Below are positions 1-10,257 of a stretch of DNA of 64,000 bases, one piece after another. Made by a program: the position numbers and the translations under genes. The notes under the pieces were generated by a model. That model was given only the letters and a program-made list of their open reading frames with translations. It made no database searches and was not told the origin of the DNA. This DNA comes from Mixophyes australis. Lineage: Eukaryota > Chordata > Amphibia > Anura > Limnodynastidae. The DNA lies in assembly GCA_036250195.1 (NCBI GenBank), contig JAVHZZ010000003.1, positions 339,269,375 to 339,333,374 on the forward strand, written 5' to 3'. Numbering within the stretch: the first letter of the stretch is position 1; each line of letters begins with the position of its first letter.

Positions 1-11
1 CTGAACATTAT

Positions 12-1010
12 ATGACTGTGACAGCCCACTGGTTTGGTAAATCGCCTTCAGCAGCAGGAACAGCAGCAGCATCTAACAAACAATGCCAGATCTTTCAGAG
101 GCAGGCTACTCTGTGTATCATCTGCTTCACTAAGAGGCATACCACTGACAACCTGTTTGAAAAACTAAGGGATGTCATTGCAACATGGCTTATCCTGCTT
201 GGACTGTCCTGAGGATATGTGATTTCTGATAACGCCACCAATATTCTTAGAGCATTACAGCAGGGGGAATTCCATCACATTCCCTGTTTTGCTCACACAA
301 TCAACTTGGTGTTACAAAACTTTTTAAAAAATGACAGCGACATGCAGGGGATTCTGTCTGTGTCCCAAAATATTTTGGGTCATTTTCAGCATTCTGCAAC
401 AGCATGTAGGAGAATGCAGGAGCTGCAAGAAGAATAGAAATTGAGAGTAAATTTACTTTAGTCCAGCGCAGTGGAGAATACTTTTCGTGTTGTGCAAGGT
501 GCTCAAACCACTCGAAGTAGTCACCTGTGAAAAGAGTGCAGACACTGTTAGCTGAGTCAAGTGATTCCCCTGATTACACTTTTTGAAAAGCAGCTAGAGA
601 AATTGAAGGAGGAAATGAAACAAAGCAATTCCGCTTACTATGTTGGACTTGTAGATTAAGTACTTTATTTGCTTTGCCAGGATCCAAGAGTTATCAACAT
701 CCTGAAATCGGATCACTCCATTTTGGCAACTGTGCATGATCCTAGGTTTAAGAGCTATGTCTCCTTTTTCTTTTCAACTCACCCAGATCTCAATAGATGC
801 AATGAGCTCCTGGTCAGCAAGCTGACAGCTCAAGTGGCACATGACACAATGACTTCTCCTCCTTCAGTTTTGCTGGCAACTGCTTCTAGGAAAAAACTTA
901 GCTTTCCCAAGACACCCAGTGGTGATGCAGAAGAGTCAGCACAACATTTTGACATTTGGTCTGGTCTAAAAGAATTGCACAAAAATCGTGACAGCTGTGC
1001 CATAAAATGA
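12..1010 (+). pseudogene. hAT-superfamily transposase remnant
   Basis: This is a decayed DNA-transposon transposase; in working members of the family the protein binds the element ends and cuts and pastes them. The same frame holds three open pieces (12-212, 219-437, 669-1010) separated by stops. The first begins with TVTAHW and later has an RHTTDN motif. The second has SDNATNI followed by CFAHTINLVLQ, the DNA-and-CFAHT signature of the hAT catalytic core. The third has a DPRFK motif typical of the region before the dimerisation domain. The usual C-terminal hAT dimerisation block is not visible downstream, and the start lies at or beyond the window edge, so the gene is broken and truncated. 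A domesticated ZBED-like host gene is unlikely because of the stops. The hAT family call is firm; the subfamily is not. Confidence 0.8.
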
Positions 1011-1369
1011 ACTACAAATTCCATGAGGAAGGCTATTACCGGCATTTACATCAAAGTACACAGACTTCTGTGATGGTGGATTCCAGGGATGAATTAGTAT
1101 TGTTTGAGGATGATGTACACACTGATGAGGGTGAATATGATGACAGCATAGATTGCAGGTGCTGAGATCTAGCTGAGAGAAGGGAGCTAGCTGATGCTGG
1201 TATGCTTGGTAATATTTTGGGTAGAATGGCATTTTGGCAAATTTATGTTTTTCTCCAGTAAACTTTCACCTTTATTAGAGAGGTGATTTTTTCTTTAAAA
1301 AGGTACAAGCTTTTTATTTATATTTTTGTTTCCCTTCCTTAAAACCACTATGCACTTGAACATAGGCTT

Positions 1370-2930
1370 TAGTACATGAGGTAGAGGGATTAGTATCATC
1401 ATGACTGTGACTGGAGAGTGACAAGAACACTGCTACCCCTGTTTCTGTGTGACCAACGGCACTGAGACTGGAGAGTGACAAGAACAATGTGACTGAAGAC
1501 TGGAGAGTGAAAATGACACTACCACCCCTCCTGTTTCTGTATGAGCTATGGCACAGTAAAATGTCACTGGAGACTTTTAAGAACACTGACAGCCCTATTA
1601 TTATAATTTCTGTTTCAGCACTAAACACTGCCACCTCTCCTTTTTCTGGGTGAGCTATGGCACACTAAAATGTCACGGTAGACTTTTAAAAACACTGCCA
1701 GCATTATTATTTGAATTTCTGTTTCAGCACTGAACACTGCCACCTGTCTTATTTCTGGGTGAGTTATGGCACAATACAATCTGACTGCAGAATTTGAAGA
1801 ATACTGCCAGCCCTATTATTTCTATTTCAGCAATGACAATTAGCAATGGAGCTCTCTTGTTTGTGTGTGAGCTATATAGCACAGTACAATAGGACTGCAG
1901 ATTTTGAAGAACACTGCCAGCCCTATTATTTCTATTTCAGCAATGACAATAAGCAATGAAGCAATGGACCTCTCCTGTTTGTGTGTGAGCTATATTACAC
2001 AGTAAACTGTGACTGCAGATTTATAACAAGACTGCCAGCCTTATTATTTCTATTTCAGCAATGACAATGTCAGGCTTCGGCCGTAGCCTCGGGTGCAGAG
2101 GGCCACTAACCGGTATTAGCGCCACTGAACTAGCAGGTGCGGAGTCTAACGTGCCCCTGGTGTTCGCCAGGGACCCCCGCAAGGAAGTTTGGACTTCGCT
2201 GCTCAGAGCACGCAGGTCGCGGTCCTACTAGCCAGTTAACGGTGTAGTTGTAATGAAGGTCAGACGGTCCAGGTCAGAAGCGGGAATGTGCTGTACCAAA
2301 GGGAGACCCAAACGGGTAGTCAGACAGGCCAAGGTCGCAGGAACAAGATGGGGCAGAATACAGGAGAATGGTCGACAAGCCGGGTCACAACAGAGAAGCA
2401 CAATACAGAGGAGTAGTCAGGAGCGCCGGGTCAAAATCCAAATAGCATACAGAGAATAGGAACAATGCTGGAGACAGGAACCTGTTACTCTGGCACCCTA
2501 ATGGCATCAGAGCAGGGTTCAAATAGAGGCAGGAAGCCAGGGATAGGAGGAACAGAAGGACGGGTCAGATGCGCTGACCACCGAATAGAAGCTTCCCGTT
2601 GCCTAGCAATGGGACGAGTCAGAGCGCACACGCCCGACATCCAGAAGACGGCCGGGGACGCTGCGTGCCTGTTGCTAGGCAGCAGGACGCCCCAGCCGCG
2701 TCTTATCAGGCGTCCGTCCCCGCACAGCAGAGAAATAGCAGGGACGGCGCCTGACAGACAATTAGCAATGGAGTTCTCCTATTTCTGTGTGAGCTATAAC
2801 TCAGTAGAATGTCACTGGAGACTTTGAAGAACCAAGCTACCCTTCCTCTTTCTTTTCTAGCTATGATGCTGCCCAACTGCACTAGAGACTGCCAAGAACC
2901 GTGCTACCCCTTCTGTGGCTCTCTGTGAAA
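1370..2930 (+). repeat. Internal tandem array of the hAT element (about 90-100 bp units)
   Basis: Units share GTGAGCTAT, CACAGTA, TGACTGCAGA or TCACTGGAGA, and AACACTGCCAGCCCTATTAT in that order, and recur about seven times before and after the LTR insertion at 2068-2756. The array resumes right after the LTR with TTAGCAATGGAG. Early units (1370-1560) carry the words GACTGGAGAGTGACAAGAAC and CCCTGTTTCTGTGTGA, which reappear in reverse complement in the array at 31330-31580. The minus-strand open frame across 1314-1634 has no recognisable protein and is a by-product of the repeats. Confidence 0.75.
2068..2756 (-). mobile_element. Solo LTR, 689 bp, with 5-bp target duplication GACAA
   Basis: The element begins TGTCAGGC and ends GCCTGACA, and is flanked on both sides by GACAA (2063-2067 and 2757-2761). 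TG...CA ends, 5-bp duplication and lack of any coding region indicate a solo LTR, probably of a Ty3/Gypsy-type retrotransposon. It interrupts the hAT tandem array, which continues seamlessly on both sides, so it inserted after that array existed. It is distinctly GC-rich compared with its surroundings. The minus orientation is inferred from the CT-rich strand, a weak argument. Open frames at 2253-2827 have no family motifs and are not called as genes. Confidence 0.8.
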
Positions 2931-3149
2931 TGGCGCTGGATCTCCGTGGAGGGTGGTACTTATAGAATACAAAACTTGCAACATCCGAAGTCTTAACAAT
3001 GACATTTTGCCTAGTTTTCAATTCTGAGGGCACGCGAAAGTACCGAGCCGGCTCGGCTTGGTACTCGAATCTGCTAAGTGAAATTCAGATTTTGGCAATT
3101 CTTGTGATACAAAAGAATGATGACCCATGTAAGTCAATTAAAAATATAT

Positions 3150-5450
3150 GGTAATAAAAGCTATGGTAGATTATTTCACTAGCAACATTGCGGAGGATTC
3201 CTGCTTGGTCTGAGAGGTGCACAAGGTAGTCGTGAGGGGCTGCATCATCAATTCCGCATCCCACCGCAATAGGGAGCAGAAACGCCAAATAGACAAGCTA
3301 ACCACCAAGGTGCAACACTTGGAAAATGCCCATAAATGATCCCCCTCTAACAGAAATTACCGCAACATTTTGTTGGCTAGAAACAAATTGAATAATATCC
3401 TGCCCGAAAAGACAGACAAGGCGCTATTACGGCTAAACCAATGCTTATACGAGAAGAGTAAGAAAGCGAATACATTACTAGCCAATAAATGTAAGGCTCG
3501 CTGCTGATCCCAAACAATCTCGTTTATAAAAACTCCAGATGGTATTCCCTATTACAACCTGGCGGCTATAAACGACACTTTTAAAATGTACTACAAGGCA
3601 CTTTACAACCTACAGAAGACTGATCCTCAGGAGTCCAACCCTCGCCCCACCATAAACATCTGTTCTCTTGTAGACTCCCCAATCTTTCTCCCGCGACCCC
3701 TGCCACTCTCAGCAACAACATCACCATAGAGGAAATTGAAACCGCCATAAAGTCTCAGAAGCCATCTAAAGGTACAGGACTTTATGGATACCCAATGCCC
3801 TACTGCAAAATGTTCACCCCTAGTTTACTCCTGCATCTCTGCTTGCAGATTAATCAAATCCTGGACGGGGAATGTTTCCACCCAGACACCACTGGATGCC
3901 AACATTGTAGTGCTCCTCAAACCAGGTAAAGATCCCACCACTTGCTCCAATTATCACCTTATATTCTGATTTTTGCTAAGACCATTGATTTCCATTAACC
4001 TGGACCAAGTGGCTTTCGTTACGTCCAGGCACTTGACAATACCTGACAGGTCACTGATCTGATCTACCTCATTAACTCAATGAAGACCCCATCACTTGTG
4101 CTTGTCTTGGATGCAGAGAAGGCCTTTGATAAGGTATCCTGGTTATACATGGCCCTTACCCTCCAGAAATTCGGTTTCACAGGGAGATTTCTGAAGACCA
4201 TCGGCACCCTTTATCGCAAACCCTTCCGCCTCAGTCCTCAACAATGGCCTGTCATCTACCCCTTTCTCTTTAGCCAATGGCACCATACAAGGCTGCCCCC
4301 TATCCCCCCTGCTCTTTGCTCTAGTTATTGAGCCTCTGACTTGCTGGATCCATGCTTATGCATTAATTTCAGGCATACCCACTGTATCCTCTGAGTATCA
4401 AATCCCTTTGTTCACAGTCAATGTCTTACTCTCTCTCACCAAGCCTTCAGTCTCGGTGGCACACCTGTTCCAGGAGTTGTCTGGCTTTGGGGCAGTCTCG
4501 GGATACAAGATTAACAAAAGCAGGTCTGAGGCATTGCCTTTCTATCTGCTTGGCCTCTTCAAAAAGCTTCTGTAGGTCAATTTTAACTTCCAGTGGCGTA
4601 CGACTCATTTACATATATAGTGGTCAAGATAACTAAGTTATAGAACTTTTGTACAAAGCAAACTTTCTACCCCTGATACACAAACTAGAACAGGACCTCC
4701 TCCACCGAAAGAAATACTTCATAACCTGGATAGGCAGAGTCAACGACCATTAAGATGTCAGTACTGCCTAAATAACTATACTTGTTTCAGACTCTGGCAA
4801 TCCAGGCGCCGCACCGGACCCTCATGGCTCTGCAGGCCCCATATAATAACTTCATTTGGAATGGATGCAGACCCCAGATTTGTCAAGATTTGCTCATCGA
4901 CCATATATCTCTGGTGACCTGGGACTACCCTTGTTTTGCAGATACTACCAAGCTGCCCGGCTCAGCCAATTAATGTCATAGCACATAGCCCCACACTCTA
5001 AAATGTGAGTCGACCTTGAAAATGACTTGTTGATTACAAGTTCGCTGGAGTTACACCCCTGGCTTGCTTCCTAAGTGATGCATGACAGCCCAAGGCTAAC
5101 ATGATCCTTGCGGTTCGACTCAAGCTCTCAGTGTGGGATTCCTTGATGAGACTCTTCACCTGTTGGAGTATCCCACTCCACTCACCCCAATCTGGGACAA
5201 TCCCCTTTTTCCTCCTGGCCAGTAGCCCGGTGTTGCCTCTGAGTGGAAGGCTGCAGCAATCACACGTTTCCACCACATTGTGGGCAACTTTGGTCTTCGT
5301 TCATTCTCAGACATGCACAAAAGACAATACATCCTTAACTCAAAATTCTTTCGGTATCTCCAAATTTCATACAGTCATCCCTCCCATCCCTTCGCCCCCG
5401 ACGCCTCTCTTCTTTCAAACGACACTAATTATAAAGGGATATTTACAAAA
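3150..5450 (+). pseudogene. L1/Tx1-type LINE ORF2 reverse transcriptase, decayed
   Basis: This fragment comes from the long ORF2 (endonuclease plus reverse transcriptase) of an L1/Tx1-clade LINE. Reading in the + direction through stops and frameshifts, I see a linker with YYKALYNLQ (about 3590), the palm motif LDAEKAFDKVSW (about 4110), QGCPLSPLLFALVIEPL (about 4290-4335), SGYKINKSRSEAL (about 4500) and C-terminal blocks HSPQSGTIPFF and FFRYLQIS (5180-5370). The position that should read FADD is FTVN (4411-4422), so the catalytic aspartates are gone. The endonuclease domain is absent, so the copy is 5'-truncated, and I see no clear poly(A) tail. Confidence 0.8.
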
Positions 5451-5499
5451 ATTTTACAAATGAAAAGATTTAAAGAAATAAATAAAAAATATATGGTAG

Positions 5500-6089
5500 T
5501 AGATAACTTTGATACAAAAAAATAATCAAAAGCATTAAGTGATATCATTACTGGCTAAAAAGCAATTTGGCAAATTTTGGAACTGGTCAATTGAAGTATT
5601 TTTTAATTTTAAATTATTTCTCATTACACTCTGGTCTATAGAATTAAACTGCAGCTGCAGATGTCATACTACTGTTACTATAACCTTCATGAAACTTAAC
5701 TACTAACTTAACACTAAAAATAACGACACAAGACAACTGTTAACTTGGCAAAATTTAGGCCACAGTTTATTAAATTTGATTTTGAATAGGTGGTGGAGAA
5801 TATATATACGGGAGGGTGAGGTGGGATTTCCAGCAGGGAAAGAGGATCCAGCATGCTTTGCCTAGGGATATATACTCTGCAGGAAGGAACCTCCCAACTA
5901 CTTCCCTATTGGCTGGAAACTGGAGAGAAGTTAACCCCGAAAGGGTAAGTAACATTCGTTAACCCTATCATGTTCATTTAGGGACTTTAGCTTATGGCTT
6001 TACTTGTCATTATCTGACAAACAGTATCTACTTAACTAGCAATTTTTATTATCAAAAAAGGTTTGTTTTTCGTCTCTCATTATTCACAT
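5500..6089. other. No gene recognised; AT-rich spacer
   Basis: This stretch separates the LINE fragment from the Tc1-like halves. A block at 5770-5950 is more GC-rich and holds a minus-strand open frame of 61 codons without recognisable motifs. I found no terminal repeats or target duplications. Confidence 0.5.
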
Positions 6090-6880
6090 ATACACCGATC
6101 AGCCACAAGAATTAAACCACCTGCCTAATATTGTTCAGTTCCCCCTCATGCCACCAAAAAAGCTCTGACCCATCAAGGTACGGACTCCACAAGTCCTCTG
6201 AAGGCATCCTCTGGTATCTGGCACCAAGACATTAGCAGCAGATACTTTAAGTCCTGTAAGTTGCAAGGTGGGGCCTCCGTGGCTCGGACTTGTTTTTCCA
6301 CCATATCCCACAGATGCTCGATCGGATTGAGATCTGGGAAATTTAGAGGCCAAATCAACACTTTGAACTCTTTGGCATGTTCCTCAAACTATTCATGAAC
6401 AATTTCAACAGTGTGGCAGGAAGCATTATCCTGCTGAAAGAGGCCACTGCCATCAGGGAATACCATTGCTATGAAGTAGTGTACTTGGTCTGCAACAATG
6501 TTTGGGTAGGTGGTACTTGTCAAAGTAACATCCACATGAATGCCAGGGTCCAAGGTTTCCCAGCAGAACATTGGCCAGAGCATCACACTGCCTCTGCCAT
6601 CTTGCCTTCTTTCCATAGTACATCCTGGTGCCATCTCTTCCCCACATAAAGGACGCACACCAACCCAGGCCATCCACATAATGTAAAAGAAATTGTGATT
6701 CCTCAATCAGGCCACCTTCTTCCCTTGTTCCATGGTCCAGTAGTGGCGCTCATGTGCCCATTGTAGGTGCTTTTGGTGGTGGACAGTAGTCAGCTTAGGC
6801 ACTTTGACCAGTCTGCAGCTACACAGCCCCATATGTAGCAAGCTGCGATGCACTGTGTGTTCTGCCACCTTTCTATCTTC
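6090..6880 (-). pseudogene. Tc1-like transposase, C-terminal half with 3' TIR
   Basis: This is the catalytic half of a Tc1/mariner-type DDE transposase. The minus frame runs from about 6706 to 6173 with one in-frame stop near 6389. Visible motifs are GSVMLW, GLFQQDNASCH with the second catalytic aspartate, and FPDLNPIEHLWD with the third acidic residue as glutamate (a DDE version). The left boundary reads TACACCGATCAGCC after a TA, as expected for the terminal inverted repeat of this widespread vertebrate Tc1-like family. The upstream part of the gene should continue to the right on the same strand but instead lies on the opposite strand at 6912-7299. Confidence 0.85.
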
Positions 6881-6911
6881 TATCATAAAAGTTAGAAAGA
6901 ACAGAGTGCAG

Positions 6912-7299
6912 CGAATAACATTAATTATCTTGTTACAATGGCACTTATCAAAGGGTGGGATATATTAGGCAGCAAGACAACATTTCATTCTTGAAGTTGA
7001 TGTGTTGTAAGAAGGAAAAATGGGCAAGTGTAAGAATTTGAGCAACTTTGACAAGGACTAGACTATTCAGAGCATCTCCAAAACGGCAGGACTTGTGGGG
7101 TGTTCCCGTTATGCAGTGGTTAGATCCAACCAAAAGTTGTCCAAGGAAGGACAACTGGTGAATCGACAACGGGGTCATGGGCACCCAAGTTTCATTGATG
7201 CACATGGGGAGCAAAAGGCTGGCCCGTCTGGTCCAATCCCACAGAAGAGCTACTGTAGCACAAACTGCTGAAAAAGATAATGCTGGTGTTTATAGAAAG
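6912..7299 (+). pseudogene. Tc1-like transposase, N-terminal helix-turn-helix half
   Basis: An ATG at 7020 opens MGKCKNLSNFDKD and then a stop. Translation past it gives ISKTAGLVGCSRYAVV, the paired-like helix-turn-helix DNA-binding domain of Tc1-like transposases. A frameshift near 7216 leads into RLARLVQSHRRATVAQ in another frame. The 5' untranslated words before the ATG (GGGTGGGATATATTAGGCAG) match the same Tc1 family as I know it. The half stops at TATAGAAAG, close to where the opposite-strand C-terminal half begins, so both halves come from one element or two copies of one family, now divergent. No 5' TIR is visible. Confidence 0.8.
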
Positions 7300-8254
7300 A
7301 TTTTATAAAGAGCTATATGGTCCCCAGCACCAGAAAATGTAATTTAGGCTGTTTACTTTCCAAGTCTTTCTCTCCTGCAAAGTTAGTATTGGTTTTATTT
7401 ATCTGTAGTTTTTATGTAACGGTGCAACCAAAAACTATTAAAAGTCATGAAAGTTAGATCTTCCGGGATTTCAGGCATGATTGATTGGTTTTAAGTCACT
7501 CAGGGTTATTTACTTACTACAAAATGCAAACTTTAAACGCAAATGCACTTTTGTGAAGTCACACGCCTACTTTTGCGGAAGACGGCACCTTCCATGGTGG
7601 TGCAGAAGTTTTCACTGTCCGATGGAAGCAGTTGGACTCACCGGAGTCATTATAGCTTAAGGTATTGAGTGCTCCTACTTTTGGATCCACGTACAGAATT
7701 TTTTTTAGCTTTGCAGGGTGATTATATAAATAAGATAAATGGTTAGAGAGGGTGCGTTTACAAGGACATTCGCTGATTTGTGGGAGGGCGCACAGCACTT
7801 TTTTACCAGACTTGACTTGACTTTGAGGTGCAGCTTTTCCTATACTTTTAGTGGGATACAAGTTGCACCTTCCAGGTGTACTTCTGTGGTAATGGGCATT
7901 CTAGCACACTTTGCCCGATATAATAAAAATTCAAAAACATAAAGTGATGCATGTTATAAAGACAACCCTTATTGCACCACACTCTAATATATAGCATAAA
8001 TGAAGCAAACAGAGCAATAATTTAGGATAAAAAAATGTTTAAATAAAATATGAGATGTTGTAAAGTGTTAGTAGGTTGTACTTTGAAGTGGTGATTCACT
8101 CTTTACACCATGTCCATTTTCAGGTGGTCCTGAAAACCTGCATATTTAGGTGCAAACTAATATTCTGTGTACAGTTCCAAAGACCATGAGGTAGGTGTGC
8201 ACCTTAAAATATTCTAGCTGGACATGTAGGCGAATCTGGCTCATAACTGACCCC
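7300..8254. other. No gene recognised
   Basis: Short open frames at 7559-7942 occur on both strands and resemble no family I know. The GC content rises around 7560-7900, which may mark an old interspersed repeat, but I could not find its ends. Confidence 0.45.
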
Positions 8255-8280
8255 TAATGATGCCCTGTAGTGTTGATTTA

Positions 8281-8330
8281 ATGCTTCTACTACTAATACT
8301 ACTACTTCTAATACTTCTACTACTACTTAT
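8281..8330 (+). repeat. Imperfect (CTACTA)-type microsatellite
   Basis: Repeated ACTTCTACTA and ACTACT words lie directly upstream of a CT-rich tract that leads into an L2-type tail. Confidence 0.6.
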
Positions 8331-8815
8331 AGCCTTCCAGTCCCCCACTTACCTGCCCTCCTTCCAGTCTCCCACCTACCCCCCTCCCTCTCCTGCCCTC
8401 CTTCTTGTCCCCCTCCTACCTCCCTCCTCATCGCTCTCCTCTCCCCCCCTCTCCGTCTCTGTCTCCGCTCTCCCCCTTTTCTCCTGCTACCCTTGCGTCT
8501 CTGTCTGTCCTAACCTCCCCTTAGATTGTACGCTCCTTCGAGCAGGGCCTCCTCTCCTCCTGTTCTCCACCACCTTAACTCTGCTCTCCAGCTCCTTGTC
8601 TCTTCCGTGAGGCCCTTCTACCCCTCTCTCTACCCCCGGGGGCTCTCACCTTTCATCTAGCTGTACTTTGAGCTTCCGAGTTACTGTGCTTTTTGTTAAC
8701 TGTACCGTGCTGTCTCACCCTGTACCGTGTTTCTGTCTGTCCCTGTACTGCGCTACGGATACCTAGTGGCGCCCTATAAATAAATATTAATAATAATTAA
8801 TAATAATAATACATT
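8331..8815 (+). mobile_element. L2/CR1-type LINE 3' untranslated tail
   Basis: A CT-rich tract is followed by TTAGATTGTACGCTC, GAGCAGGGCCTCC, TGTACTGCGCTACGG and GGCGCCCTATAAATAAAT, then a (TAA/TAAT)n tail. This is the diagnostic 3' end order of vertebrate L2-like elements. The open frame at 8257-8610 is a translation of the pyrimidine-rich tract, not a gene. The same tail appears in reverse at 51100-51130. Confidence 0.75.
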
Positions 8816-9187
8816 ATATAATGATCGTCAGTGACTTTTGATATGTATGTTCATTTTAAACAATTTCTTGCTCCACTTATTTAAAGTGAACTGATAACCC
8901 CGCGGCTTCTTTCCAGGCTTGGTTCTTGCATTCATGACATTGACATTCTGCAGAAACTCTTTTCAGTGTAATTTATGAGTTTCTCATCTTAATTGACTGT
9001 AACATTATTCTGAGCTGGCATTAAATTCACATTATGCAAATTGTGTGTTGTAACATTCTGATATGTGTCAGCTTAAAATCATGAACCCTGAATGGATGTG
9101 CACTATGGGGACACAGATGCAGCAACAGTGGCGCTTAAACATGCATGCACATAAGGCGCATGAAGGCATATGTTGAGCTGGATGCAT

Positions 9188-9500
9188 TGGGCCTGAGTCA
9201 TTAAGGCAAAAAAGGAGTAAATGTTCTCTGGGACAAACCATGTTACTATGCAAGGGGTGCAAATTAGTTTATTATTTTGCACATAAGTTAAATACTGGCT
9301 GTTTTTTCATCTAGCACACAAATACTTGCTAGCTTTATTATTACACTGAAATTTAAAGTTGATCTAGGACATGTCCTACCCCAACTATAAATCTGTCCCC
9401 ACATTTTAAATTTACCTCCCCCTCCAATGCAACATGGTTTTGCCCAGGTGCAAATGATACTCCTTTTTTATGCTTTGCTCTCCTTAATGACTCAGGCTCA
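9188..9500 (+). mobile_element. MITE, family A copy 1 (GGGCCTGAnTCATTAAGG termini)
   Basis: The element starts GGGCCTGAGTCATTAAGG and ends CCTTAATGACTCAGGCTC, so its ends are inverted repeats. Inside, GCAAGGGGTGCAAATTAG, TTTTCATCTAGCACACAAAT and GATCTAGGACATGTCCTACC recur in the other family members. It has no coding capacity. ATTG-like bases flank both ends but the duplication length is not clear, so I do not assign a transposon superfamily. Confidence 0.75.
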
Positions 9501-9950
9501 TTGTTTCCAACTCTACACAAGTAGCAAATGCACCTGGTTTACATTCAATATATTAACACCTAAACCATCCCAGAACAGGTGCGTCTAGCGTAAAGCAGCT
9601 CATATGTGAATGTAGAATGCAGCGTATTTCTGAATTAACACTGCTCACAATTAAGAAAGGACCCCATACATCATACTCCTCATGAATACAGTAATGTTAC
9701 ATGAACACTGCATGGTTTTGGTTCCCATTAGGAACAGTTTACAGAGCAATAAATAATTTTGCACTTTCAATATTAATACCTTTAATTTATGGACAATCAA
9801 ACAAGGAGTTTTAAGCAAAAAAAAACAAACATTGTTTTCTATTAAACATATTTGTTTATTTGTTTTTTGTTTTTTGTTGTTGTTTAAATGAATATTTTTT
9901 TTTTATCATTTTCAACAAATTATTTTAAAATTTTTCAAAAGCTGAACATA

Positions 9951-10257
9951 TTGGGCCTGATTCATTAAGGCAAAAAAGAAGCATTTTTCTCCTGGACAAA
10001 ACCAGGTTACAATGCAAGGGGTGCAAATTAATTTATTATTTTGCACAAAAGATAAATACTGTCATTTTTCATCTAGCACATCGTGATAGCTTTATTTGTA
10101 CACTGAAATTTAAAGATGATCTAGGACATGCCCTACCCCAACTATAAATCTGCCATCACATTTTAAATTTACCTCCCCTCCAATGCAATATGGTGTTGCC
10201 AAGGTGCAAAGTTACTCATTTTTTTTGCTTTACTTTCCTCTATGAATCAGGCCCATT
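9951..10257 (+). mobile_element. MITE, family A copy 2
   Basis: This copy has the same order of internal words as the one at 9188-9500 and lies in the same orientation, about 450 bp further on. It starts TTGGGCCTGATTCATTAAGG and ends ATGAATCAGGCCCATT. The right-hand inverted repeat is slightly decayed. Confidence 0.75.

Larger units (their letters stand above)
1..3078 (+). mobile_element. Decayed autonomous hAT transposon, left end outside the window
   Basis: The element comprises the transposase remnant, an internal tandem array and a right-hand terminal module. The terminal module, roughly 2930-3078, matches in reverse complement the left end of the small hAT element at 31140-31804. Both contain a self-complementary GAGCCGGCTC core, a GGCAAAA(C/T)GTCATTGTT stretch and a TAAGTACC stretch in the same order. 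The last bases of the terminus are not recognisable, since sequence after about 3075 no longer aligns, so the right TIR is lost or diverged. A solo LTR has inserted at 2068-2756. Confidence 0.65.

Noticed and set aside
2253..2827. Two + strand frames of 68 and 120 codons
   Set aside because: They lie mostly within the solo LTR 2068-2756 and run out of it at its end; no protein motif.
8257..8610. 117-codon hydrophobic, Leu/Ser/Pro-rich frame
   Set aside because: It covers a CTACTA microsatellite and a pyrimidine tract that leads into an L2 tail.
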